A DNA stretch of 37,913 nt from an uncultured Actinomycetes bacterium (GTDB lineage Bacteria > Actinomycetota > Acidimicrobiia > Acidimicrobiales > Microtrichaceae), in assembly GCA_903925745.1 (NCBI GenBank), contig CAIYGQ010000258.1, forward strand, positions 1-37,913. Direction: 5' to 3'. Of this stretch, positions 1 through 6,651 are shown piece by piece; the first letter of the stretch is position 1; the number at the start of each line of letters is the position of its first letter. Under the pieces are notes generated by a model. That model was not told where the DNA came from. It did no database searches and saw only the letters and a program-made list of their open reading frames with translations. Both the position numbers and the translations under genes were made by a program.

Positions 1-733
1 CCGGAACGAGTACGAGCGGCGAACCGAGGAAGCCCGCCCACCACGAGTAGGTGCTGTCGGAAGCCACCAGAGCAGCGGACCGTGCCAACCGGGCCAGATC
101 AGTGGCGGCGTCACCCAAAGGTGCGATTTCCGCCCCCTCGAGGTGTGGAACCAACTCGCGGGAACACCAGTTGCGATCGTCAGTGACCACCTCGACTCGG
201 TCCACGCCGACAGCCGCTTGCGCCTGTCCGACGGCTCGTCGGTACCAGCCAACGGGCAGCGTTCGTCCGAGGCCAACGAAGTCGCCCCGCCGGACATGGA
301 CTCGAACAACCGGGTCGGGGCGGGAGGCCCCGATGTCGAACCAACGACGGAATCGGTCTCGTGACTGAATGGCGAATCGTTCCTGTTGCCAGTAGCCGAT
401 CCACCACGCCGGGACCGGCTCGTCGGGCACGCTCCCCGAAGGTGAGTCATCCACCACGACCACACCGGGACCGACAACTCGTCGGATCCAAGTCCCGACC
501 GAACCGAGCCGACCGCCGGGAGTTGGCCAGCGTCTGTCAGCCGCAATCGGCTGCTCCGAGACCCACGAGCGCATGGGTGCTGGCCCATCGATCGCAATCC
601 CCCTCAGTCGAGAGAGATCGAACGCCACTTCGAGCCCTGAGCGATCCGCCAACCAGAGCCCGAACGCCAGCTGAAAGAGCTGATTGCCCAGCCGACCCTG
701 GATCGCGACAACGTGTCGCTGTCGCCGACTCAC
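1..733 (-). CDS. Alpha-1,2-fucosyltransferase-like glycosyltransferase (GT11), C-terminus cut by window edge
   Basis: Reading the minus strand from a GTG at 733 gives 244 codons with no stop before the window ends, so the last few dozen residues are missing. Three GT11 hallmarks are visible: RLGNQLFQ near residues 14-21, HVRRGD at 146-151, and STYSWW at 227-232, with YWQQER near 114-119 and VVTDDRNW near 182-189. The family moves fucose from GDP-fucose to a sugar acceptor, usually in O-antigen, exopolysaccharide or glycan decoration; the acceptor here is unknown. A GGGGAA stretch lies five bases before the GTG. The gene follows the SDR stop by 26 bases on the same strand, so it may be the last gene of the fatty-acid unit, an odd partner. 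Family assignment is firm; fucose specificity is inferred. Confidence 0.8.
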   Translation of the reverse strand, partial: MSRRQRHVVAIQGRLGNQLFQLAFGLWLADRSGLEVAFDLSRLRGIAIDGPAPMRSWVSEQPIAADRRWPTPGGRLGSVGTWIRRVVGPGVVVVDDSPSGSVPDEPVPAWWIGYWQQERFAIQSRDRFRRWFDIGASRPDPVVRVHVRRGDFVGLGRTLPVGWYRRAVGQAQAAVGVDRVEVVTDDRNWCSRELVPHLEGAEIAPLGDAATDLARLARSAALVASDSTYSWWAGFLGSPLVLVP

Positions 734-759
734 GACTTCCCCGTCACGCCGCCACCGGT

Positions 760-1650
760 TCAGCCCTGGAAGGGCCCCAGGTCCATCTGGTCGCGGACCG
801 TCACGACCGGCGGGTTGGTCATCGAGCGCCGCTGCCAGTTGGCGCCGTCCACGACCAGGGTGTGGCCCGAGATGAACCGGGCGTACGGGGAGGCGAGGAA
901 CGTGGCGGCCCAGCCGAGTTCCTGGCGTTGGCCGACGCGCAGCGCCGGCTGGCAGACGTCCTTGTCGTGGGTCCGGTCCAGACTCGAGCGGATGTCACCG
1001 GTCATGTCCTCGTGTGGCATCAACCCCGGTACCAGGCAGTTGACCTGGATGCCGTAGGGCCCCCACTCCACCGCCAGGGACTGGGTCAGGTTCACCACGC
1101 CCGCCTTGGCCGCCGAGGAGTGCGCGAACCCCGGCCCGCCCGTCCAGGCGTAGGAGGCGCCAATGTTCACGATCGAGCCCGGCGTGCCGGCGGCCAGGTG
1201 GCGGCGGCCGAACTCACGGGCGCACAGGAACGTCCCGGTCAGCGTGATGTCCACGACCGTCCGCCACGCGTTCGGCGACATGTCCTCGGCCGGCACCGGG
1301 AAGTTCGCCGCTGCGTTGTTCACCAGCACACCCGGCGGTCCGAACGCGTCGGTCGCCCGGTCGAACAACCCGGCGACCGAATCGGCATCGCGGATGTCGC
1401 AGGAGACGGCCAGCGCCCGGGCCCCGACCGACTCCACCGCCTGGCGGCCGGAGTCCAGGTGCTCGTCCTTGCGGGAGGCGACGACCACGTCCGCGCCGAG
1501 TCGGGCGAACTCGGTGGCGATCGCCTTGCCCAGGCCGGTCCCACCGCCCGTCACGACGACGCACGTGCCGTCGAAGGTCCCGGGTCGCAGCGCCGTCTCG
1601 CCGACCGGTGGCGGCGGCGGGATCCCCGGCAGGTCGTCGCGTTCGGCCAT
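760..1650 (-). CDS. SDR-family 2,4-dienoyl-CoA reductase-like oxidoreductase
   Basis: A 296-residue Rossmann-fold short-chain dehydrogenase. The cofactor loop TGGGTGLG is near residue 34, followed by the NNAA motif and an active-site region in which the usual YxxxK is replaced by SSAAK (in HSSAAKAG). That pattern, with a displaced Tyr in SYAW upstream, matches the 2,4-dienoyl-CoA reductase/FadH branch rather than FabG-type reductases. Members reduce 2,4-dienoyl-CoA with NADPH during breakdown of unsaturated fatty acids. The ATG at 1650 overlaps the stop of the upstream hydratase (TGATG) and sits behind GGGGGAG, so the two genes are translationally coupled; a TTG one codon earlier is less likely. 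Context with an enoyl-CoA hydratase supports a beta-oxidation role. Substrate is inferred. Confidence 0.82.
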   Translation of the reverse strand: MAERDDLPGIPPPPPVGETALRPGTFDGTCVVVTGGGTGLGKAIATEFARLGADVVVASRKDEHLDSGRQAVESVGARALAVSCDIRDADSVAGLFDRATDAFGPPGVLVNNAAANFPVPAEDMSPNAWRTVVDITLTGTFLCAREFGRRHLAAGTPGSIVNIGASYAWTGGPGFAHSSAAKAGVVNLTQSLAVEWGPYGIQVNCLVPGLMPHEDMTGDIRSSLDRTHDKDVCQPALRVGQRQELGWAATFLASPYARFISGHTLVVDGANWQRRSMTNPPVVTVRDQMDLGPFQG

Positions 1651-2438
1651 CAACTCCCCCGGTACCGGGGCGTGCGCCCCTCGTCGCGCGCCGTTCGCAT
1701 CTCTGCGAAGTCGTCGCTCCGGTTCAGGAACGTCTGGTAGATCAACTCGTCCTCCATCGAGGCACGGACGGCGGGACGCGACAGGTGCGACAGCACCCGG
1801 CGCGCCAGTTTGATCGTCACCGCCGGGGCCGCAGCGATCCGCTCGGCCATCTCCCTGGCCGTGTCGTCGAGTTCGTCCCGTGGCACGACCCGCGACACGA
1901 TCCCGTGGCCGAGCGCCTCCTCGGCCGAGAGCCGACGGCCCGTCAGCACCATGTCCGACACCAGGCCGGGGCCGACGATCTGTTGCAGCACCGCGACCCC
2001 ACCCGTGTCGGGGATCACACCGTGTCCGACCTCGGGCAGCATGAACCGCGCGTCATCGGCTGCGATCCGCACGTCGCAGAGCAGCGCCCGCTGGAACGAA
2101 CCGCCGATCGCCCAGCCCTGGATGGCGACGATCACCGGTGCGTCGAGGTCCCAGAGCTGCTGGATGCCACGGATGCCCCGGGTCATCAGCTCGTGGTGGG
2201 TGAGCTCGGTCAGGTTCGTGCCGATCGATCCGACGTCACGACCCGAGGACCACGAGCGCCCCTCGCCCCGCCAGACCACCGCGCGGAGGTCCGGACGACC
2301 GCGCAGCTCGGCGAGCGCCTCGAACAGCTGCGCGTCCATGTGGTCGTCGAAGGCGTTGTGCTTGTCGGGGTTGTCGTTCGTGATCGTCGCGACGGGGCCG
2401 TCGAACTCCAACCGGACCCGTCCGCCTGCGTCTGCCAT
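1650..2438 (-). CDS. Enoyl-CoA hydratase/isomerase (crotonase superfamily)
   Basis: A 262-residue crotonase-fold protein, the usual length. The CoA/oxyanion-hole segment SWSSGRDV and the IQGWAIGGSF segment are in place, and the LPEVGHG motif keeps the second catalytic Glu (Glu164 of rat hydratase). At the position of the first catalytic Glu (Glu144, in a GGGCEL motif) the sequence reads GGSFQR, so this Glu is absent. One-Glu crotonases are often isomerases or act on other CoA thioesters, so simple hydration of 2-enoyl-CoA is not assured. It is first in a minus-strand unit with the dienoyl-CoA reductase-like gene. The start is supported by a TAGGTT hexamer ending six bases before the ATG, with no ribosome-binding site, as expected for a leaderless message. 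Confidence 0.85.
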   Translation of the reverse strand: MADAGGRVRLEFDGPVATITNDNPDKHNAFDDHMDAQLFEALAELRGRPDLRAVVWRGEGRSWSSGRDVGSIGTNLTELTHHELMTRGIRGIQQLWDLDAPVIVAIQGWAIGGSFQRALLCDVRIAADDARFMLPEVGHGVIPDTGGVAVLQQIVGPGLVSDMVLTGRRLSAEEALGHGIVSRVVPRDELDDTAREMAERIAAAPAVTIKLARRVLSHLSRPAVRASMEDELIYQTFLNRSDDFAEMRTARDEGRTPRYRGS

Positions 2439-2444
2439 CCACGG

Positions 2445-2450
2445 AACCTA
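2445..2450 (-). promoter_or_regulatory. -10 hexamer TAGGTT, leaderless promoter of the enoyl-CoA hydratase gene
   Basis: On the minus strand TAGGTT is followed by six bases and then the ATG at 2438. No convincing -35 is seen at 16-18 bases. The same arrangement recurs at many genes in this window. Confidence 0.5.
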
Positions 2451-2483
2451 CCGCCCCCGCCCCACGCGATCCCCCCGGACGCG

Positions 2484-2515
2484 CCGCTGGTCCGGCCGAA
2501 CGGCCGGACCAGCGG
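2484..2515 (-). terminator. Perfect 14-bp GC-rich hairpin after the two-component/exported-protein unit
   Basis: Arms CCGCTGGTCCGGCC and GGCCGGACCAGCGG flank a four-base loop. It lies 23 bases beyond the stop of the minus-strand gene ending at 2539 and before the next minus-strand promoter, the right place for a terminator. No T-tract follows, so it would be of the actinobacterial U-less type. Confidence 0.6.
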
Positions 2516-2538
2516 TCGGGTTGGGGGGTCGGATCGAC

Positions 2539-3297
2539 TCAGTCGCCCGGGGCGGGTGCGGGGGCCGGCGGCTGGGGGCGCGGTCCGCCTCGGCCTCCGG
2601 GGCCACGGCCCTCGCCGCGTCCCTGACGACCGTTGTTGACCATGTCCGTGATCCGCTCGGTCGCCGTGGCCAACTTCTGGTCCGCCTGCTCCTGGGTCTG
2701 TTCGCCACTCGCGACCTCCTCGTCGAGGTGGGCCTTGAGCTCGGCCACGAGGGCATCGATGACGACCTGCGGATCCACGCCTCGGTCCTGTGCCACCTGG
2801 GCGAGCGTCTTCCCGCCACGGAGCTCGGTGACCAGATCCTGTTCCGACATGCCCAGGGCCGTCGCCGTCGCGGTCATGCCCTGCCGGATCGGACCCTGGC
2901 CGCCGTGACCGCCGGGCCGACCCGGTCGACCCGGACCATCGGGACCGCCACGGTCGGGGCGGGCGGCGACGAGCGCCTGCGTGACGGCGTCGGCCTGCGC
3001 CTGGGTGATGGTGCCGTTGGCGACCAACGGTGCCAACACATCCTGGATCCTCTGCGACGGATCGGGCCGCCCCTGGTCCTCTCGGGGCGGGGTGTCCGCC
3101 GGGGGTGCCGGCACGGTGGTCGTCGTGTCGTCCTGGGCGCCCGAGACGCCAGAGGTGCCCAGGCTGAGCCCGGCGATCCCGCCGCCGATCAGCCCGGCGG
3201 TCAGACCGCCGGCGACGATCGCCGCCTTGAGGCGACCGGGGCGCCTGCCGGAGCCGGAGGGCTCGACGTGGATCTGGTTGGTGCTGTCGTCGTTCAC
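2539..3297 (-). CDS. Membrane-anchored exported protein with GKTLAQVA-type helical repeats, function unknown
   Basis: A 252-residue protein with a short basic N-terminus, one hydrophobic segment (about residues 24-47) that is a signal anchor or uncleaved signal, a DDTTTTVPAPP linker, and an extracytoplasmic part. Two Q-A-D helical motifs (ITQAQADAV near 94 and TQEQADQK near 205) flank a GMSEQDLVTEL...GKTLAQVA unit. Similar composite helical proteins (DUF2680-like segments) occur in Gram-positive envelopes; I do not know a function. A Gly/Arg/Pro-rich stretch lies between the motifs and a proline-rich tail ends the protein. The GTG start follows AGGAG. It lies downstream of a sensor kinase on the same strand, with a possible response-regulator site in its 126-bp leader, so it is probably a target of that system. 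Confidence 0.75.
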   Translation of the reverse strand: MNDDSTNQIHVEPSGSGRRPGRLKAAIVAGGLTAGLIGGGIAGLSLGTSGVSGAQDDTTTTVPAPPADTPPREDQGRPDPSQRIQDVLAPLVANGTITQAQADAVTQALVAARPDRGGPDGPGRPGRPGGHGGQGPIRQGMTATATALGMSEQDLVTELRGGKTLAQVAQDRGVDPQVVIDALVAELKAHLDEEVASGEQTQEQADQKLATATERITDMVNNGRQGRGEGRGPGGRGGPRPQPPAPAPAPGD

Positions 3298-3372
3298 GGT
3301 GTCTCCTGTTCGTGGGGGGGTGTTCCGACGTGACCCACGATGGGGGGTGCAGGTTCCATGGTGCTCAGGACG

Positions 3373-3391
3373 GGGTGAGAGCAGGGTGAGA
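3373..3391 (-). promoter_or_regulatory. Direct repeat TCTCACCC with 11-bp period, candidate response-regulator site
   Basis: On the minus strand two perfect copies of TCTCACCC are separated by three bases, one helical turn apart, 76-94 bases before the GTG of the exported-protein gene. OmpR/PhoB-family regulators, such as the one encoded just upstream, bind tandem repeats of this spacing. Binding is inferred. Confidence 0.4.
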
Positions 3392-3423
3392 ACCCGCCGA
3401 GCAGGCGCTCAGCCCGGCCGGGA

Positions 3424-4842
3424 TCAGGGCGCCGGCGGCGGGACGGGTGGCGGCACCGGCGGGACGGGGGGCGGCGCCGGCGGCGTGGCCGGGACGATCG
3501 GCAGCGTCACCCTGACCATGGCACCACCATCAACTGCGTTCGCCGCCGCCACCGTGCCGCCGTGGGACTCCACCAGGTCCCGCACGATCGCCAGCCCCAG
3601 TCCCGAACCGGGCAGGCCACGGGCCGACACGGACCGGTGGAACCGGTCGAAGACGAAGGGCAGGTCGCCGGGTTCGAAGCCCGCGCCGTGGTCGGCCACC
3701 ACGATCGTGCCCGACTCCACCGTCACGTCGATCGGACCGCCGGTGGTGTCGAACTTCGCGGCGTTGCCCAACAGGTTGGACACGATCCGCTCCAGCGCCC
3801 GCGGCCGGCCCGACACCACGGAGTCGTCGGCGGCGACGCACACCTGGCGACCGGTCCGCTGCTCGGCCCGCGCCGCGACACGGCCGATGAGTTCCGCGAG
3901 CACGACCGGTTCGATCGGCTCGTCGCTGCGGGCCTCGGTCGCGAGTTCGACGATCTCGTCGACGATCGACGACAGCTCCCGGGTCTCGGACTCCAGGTCG
4001 TCGAGCAGACGTCGGCGATCCTCGACCGACAGCTCATCGCCCCGTCGGAGCGCGAACACGTTCGTGCGCAGGCTCGTCAGCGGAGTCCTCAGCTCGTGAC
4101 CTGCGTCCTGGACGAGCTGCTGCTGGGCGGCCTTCGACCGGGCGAGCGCCGAGAGCATCCCGTTGAAGGACCCACCCAGCCGCGCCGTCTCGGGGCCCCC
4201 GACCTCGGGCACCCGCTCGTCGAGCGAACCGGTGGCACCGACCCGCTCGGCGGCCACGGTCAGCCGCTCGAGCGGGCGGGTCAACTGGCGGGCGAGCAGC
4301 GCACCGATGGCGGCGGCAGCGGCGGCGACCGCCAGGCCGACCAGAACCGTCCGTGTCCGCAACGCACCCAGCACCCGGTCGACCTCCTCGGTGCTCCGGG
4401 CGAGCTGCAGGACCGCCGGAACCCGCAGCCGCGTCGCGAACACCCGGTACTGGATCCCGTCGACCTCCACGGTGGCGAACCCGTCGGGCACACCGGGGTC
4501 GGCGAGCATCCGGGTGGTGACCGGCTGGGGGCCGATCCCGGTGCCGGTCACCTCGCGGGGCGGACCATCGAGGGGGACGACCAGCGCCTGGATGTCGGTG
4601 CGGGCCCGGAACGCGTCGGGCGGCGGTTCCGGAGCGATCGGACGGCCCGCTTCACCGAGCTGCTGACGGTTGACCTGCTGTCGGAGACGGTTCCGGACCG
4701 GTTCGACCGCCGCCTCCAGGGAGCGGTCGACCTCACTGGTGAGCTCCGTCCGCGTGCTCCGGTAGGACGAGACGCCGACGACCACCGTGGCGCCCGTCGA
4801 CAACAGCACCAGGGCCAGGACGAGCTTCAGGCGCAGGCTCAC
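3424..4842 (-). CDS. Two-component sensor histidine kinase, MprB-like
   Basis: A 472-residue membrane kinase. In order: a transmembrane segment at about 6-26, an extracytoplasmic domain of about 135 residues, a second transmembrane segment (about 164-184), HAMP, then the dimerisation/phosphoacceptor H-box DAGHELRTPL with His249. The ATPase domain shows the N-box NLLGNAAKF, the G1 box DHGAGF and the G2 box GSGLGLAIV. The protein ends in a proline-rich tail of P-x-P repeats after residue 450, which may be a flexible extension. It should autophosphorylate on His249 and pass phosphate to the partner regulator. The chosen GTG at 4842 begins four bases after the regulator stop; a GTG at 4875 would add 11 residues and overlap the regulator. 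The stimulus is unknown; envelope stress is a guess from MprAB-like architecture. Confidence 0.9.
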   Translation of the reverse strand: MSLRLKLVLALVLLSTGATVVVGVSSYRSTRTELTSEVDRSLEAAVEPVRNRLRQQVNRQQLGEAGRPIAPEPPPDAFRARTDIQALVVPLDGPPREVTGTGIGPQPVTTRMLADPGVPDGFATVEVDGIQYRVFATRLRVPAVLQLARSTEEVDRVLGALRTRTVLVGLAVAAAAAAIGALLARQLTRPLERLTVAAERVGATGSLDERVPEVGGPETARLGGSFNGMLSALARSKAAQQQLVQDAGHELRTPLTSLRTNVFALRRGDELSVEDRRRLLDDLESETRELSSIVDEIVELATEARSDEPIEPVVLAELIGRVAARAEQRTGRQVCVAADDSVVSGRPRALERIVSNLLGNAAKFDTTGGPIDVTVESGTIVVADHGAGFEPGDLPFVFDRFHRSVSARGLPGSGLGLAIVRDLVESHGGTVAAANAVDGGAMVRVTLPIVPATPPAPPPVPPVPPPVPPPAP

Positions 4843-4846
4843 GCCA

Positions 4847-5554
4847 TCACCCCGTCCGGAGCGTGTAGCCGACACCCCGGACCGTGTGGATGAGCTTCAC
4901 CTCGTGGCCCTCGTCGACCTTGCGGCGCAGGTAGGAGATGTAGACGGCCAGGTTCTTCGAGTCCGGACCGAAGTCGTACCCCCAGATCTCGTCGTAGATC
5001 CGGCTCCGGTCCAGCACCACACCGGCGTTGACCGCCAGCAGCTCCAGCAGGTCGAACTCGGTCTTGGACAACGACAGCTCCCGGCCGGCGCGCCAGACCC
5101 GCCGAGCGGCCGGGTCGACCCGGAGGTCGGCCACCTCGATGGCGTCGGTGCCCGGATCCGTCGTCGGTCGCGACCGACGCAACAGGGCCCGCATCCGGGC
5201 CAGCAACTCGGCCGGGTCGAACGGCTTCGGCAGGTAGTCGTCGGCGCCGGCGTCCAGGCCGGCCACCCGGTCCGAGGTCTCGGTCCGCGCCGTCAACATG
5301 ATGATCGGCGTCGTGTCGCCCTCGCTGCGCAGCACACGACACACCGTCACTCCGTCGACACTCGGCATCATCAGGTCCAACACCACCAGGTCGAAGCTCC
5401 GGGTGCGGGCCAACTCGAGTGCCGCCGCCCCGTCCTTGGCGGTCTCGGGTTGGTGACCCTCGAGCTGCATCAGCCGCTCCAGTGACTCGCGGATGGCCCG
5501 GTCGTCGTCGGCGACGAGCACACGGGCGGGCGCTGCGCCGTTGGCTGGGTGCAC
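4847..5554 (-). CDS. OmpR-family response regulator, MprA-like
   Basis: A 235-residue regulator. The receiver domain has the acidic pocket DDD at 16-18, phosphoacceptor Asp60 (VVLDLMMP), Thr88 and Lys110 (PKPF). A winged-helix DNA-binding domain fills residues 135-235, with LSKTEFDLLELL and HTVRGVGYTL as typical OmpR/PhoB signatures. It should bind promoter DNA as a phosphorylated dimer. The GTG at 5554 begins MHPANG and follows GAGGAGG by eight bases; the open frame continues far upstream but without family similarity. It is first in the unit with the histidine kinase and probably regulates the exported-protein gene downstream and its own operon. MprA is the closest family by pattern, but orthology is not proven. 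Confidence 0.92.
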   Translation of the reverse strand: MHPANGAAPARVLVADDDRAIRESLERLMQLEGHQPETAKDGAAALELARTRSFDLVVLDLMMPSVDGVTVCRVLRSEGDTTPIIMLTARTETSDRVAGLDAGADDYLPKPFDPAELLARMRALLRRSRPTTDPGTDAIEVADLRVDPAARRVWRAGRELSLSKTEFDLLELLAVNAGVVLDRSRIYDEIWGYDFGPDSKNLAVYISYLRRKVDEGHEVKLIHTVRGVGYTLRTG

Positions 5555-5625
5555 CTGCGGGACCTCCTCGGATCGTCTGCCATTGTGCCCGTCCGCAGGT
5601 TGGAATCCGGTGAGGACCGCCCGGT

Positions 5626-5631
5626 TAGCGT
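5626..5631 (+). promoter_or_regulatory. -10 hexamer TAGCGT, leaderless promoter
   Basis: TAGCGT is followed by six bases and then the GTG at 5638. The first transcribed base would be at or next to the start codon. No clear -35 is present. Confidence 0.5.
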
Positions 5632-5637
5632 CGGAGC

Positions 5638-6141
5638 GTGGAGCAACCTCCCGGACGCACCCGCCTCCGACGGCCGAGCATCGTCGCCGCACCCCTCCTG
5701 ATCGTCGCGGTGGCGGCCCTGGGGGTGGCCGTCGCGACCGCGAGCTGGGCGGCATGGACCGAGGCGAACCGGACCGGGCCGTGGTGGCTCTGGGTCGCGC
5801 TCCCGGGCGCCGTGGGCGCAGGTGCGCTCCTGCTGGCCCGGGGTTGCTTCGTCGAGGTGCGGACGGCACCCGGGACCGGCCGCGTGCGCGACGTCGTCGC
5901 GTGGAGGTGCCGGGTGGAGGTCCCCCTCGACGAGGTCGACCAGGCCCGCGTCCAACGGGGTGCCTGGCGACTGTTCGTCCTGATCCGCCACGACGGCTCG
6001 ACCGTGGCGCTGCTCGGCAGCTCACCGGCGCAGTGGCCGGCCCGACTCCTGGAGAGCAGCCGGGCCCAGGACGTCGAGGACCTCGAGGTCCTGTTGGGCT
6101 GCGGACCGAGCGACGAGGCGGGGATCCCGCCGACGTCGTAG
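5638..6141 (+). CDS. Small two-helix membrane protein, DUF3093-like or PH-like, function unknown
   Basis: A 167-residue protein with a basic N-terminus, two hydrophobic segments (about 15-38 and 50-68) forming a hairpin, and a cytoplasmic beta-rich C-terminal domain of about 85 residues (VRDVVAWRCRVEVPLDEV onward). The layout resembles actinobacterial DUF3093 or bacterial PH-like membrane proteins, but no motif proves it. The gene is divergent from the two-component operon. Its GTG lies six bases after a TAGCGT hexamer, so translation is probably leaderless. Its TAG stop is also the first half of the next gene's -10 hexamer. The protein is likely real because it has conserved-style membrane architecture and tight spacing to the next gene. 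Confidence 0.65.
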   Translation: MEQPPGRTRLRRPSIVAAPLLIVAVAALGVAVATASWAAWTEANRTGPWWLWVALPGAVGAGALLLARGCFVEVRTAPGTGRVRDVVAWRCRVEVPLDEVDQARVQRGAWRLFVLIRHDGSTVALLGSSPAQWPARLLESSRAQDVEDLEVLLGCGPSDEAGIPPTS

Positions 6142-6144
6142 CGT
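6139..6144 (+). promoter_or_regulatory. -10 hexamer TAGCGT overlapping the upstream stop codon
   Basis: TAGCGT contains the TAG stop of the preceding gene and ends six bases before the GTG at 6151. It is the same hexamer and spacing as at 5626-5631. Confidence 0.5.
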
Positions 6145-6150
6145 CCGGAC

Positions 6151-6648
6151 GTGGACCAGGCCCCCAGGTCGCCGCAGCCGCGCCGACGTCCCCGCAAGCA
6201 CGTCCCGACACCCGTCCAGTTGGGCGTCCGACCGTCGACGCTGCTGTGGCGCGGTCTGTTCATCCGCTGCCCGGCCTGCGGTGGGCGCCACGTCTTCCGC
6301 AACTGGTTCGCCATGGCGGACCGGTGTCCCACGTGCACCCTCCGCTTCGAACGGGTCGAGGGACACTGGATCGGATCGCTCGGACTCAACACGACGGTCG
6401 TGTTCACCGTGATGCTGCTGGTGTTGCTCGGCGGCAGCATCGTGACCTACCCCGACGTCCCCCTCGGTCCCCTGCTCGGCACCGAGATGGCCATCGCCCT
6501 GCTCGGACCGGTCGTGTTCTTCCCTCCGTCACGAACCCTGTGGACGGCGACCGACCTGCTCATGCGACCGCTCGACGCCGGAGAGATCGACCCGCGCTTC
6601 GTCGTCGTCGACCCCGAACGCGACCGTCGGCCACGAGGCGGCACCTGA
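6151..6648 (+). CDS. DUF983 membrane protein with zinc ribbon
   Basis: A 165-residue protein. An N-terminal zinc-ribbon motif, CPACGG (about residue 38) and CPTC (about residue 59), is followed by two strongly hydrophobic segments (about 75-100 and 108-125). The order RGLFIRCPACG, then the second Cys pair, FERVEGHWIG, then the membrane hairpin matches the DUF983 family, whose biochemical role is unknown. It follows the preceding small membrane-protein gene by nine bases but appears to have its own leaderless promoter. It converges on the ABC permease gene with only three bases between stop codons, leaving no room for a conventional terminator. Metal binding is expected from the four cysteines. 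Confidence 0.8.
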   Translation: MDQAPRSPQPRRRPRKHVPTPVQLGVRPSTLLWRGLFIRCPACGGRHVFRNWFAMADRCPTCTLRFERVEGHWIGSLGLNTTVVFTVMLLVLLGGSIVTYPDVPLGPLLGTEMAIALLGPVVFFPPSRTLWTATDLLMRPLDAGEIDPRFVVVDPERDRRPRGGT

Positions 6649-6651
6649 CGT

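Noticed and set aside
361-1740. A 459-codon plus-strand frame over the SDR and fucosyltransferase genes
   Set aside because: It is antisense to two genes with clear family motifs, and its product is Arg/Pro/His-rich, typical of shadow frames in GC-rich DNA.
3424-3490. Short tandem repeats at the end of the sensor kinase gene
   Set aside because: They encode a proline-rich tail within the kinase reading frame and need no separate explanation.
5555-6211. An N-terminal extension of the response regulator on the minus strand
   Set aside because: The extension is low-complexity and antisense to a membrane-protein gene; the GTG at 5554 has a good ribosome-binding site and gives a standard-length regulator.
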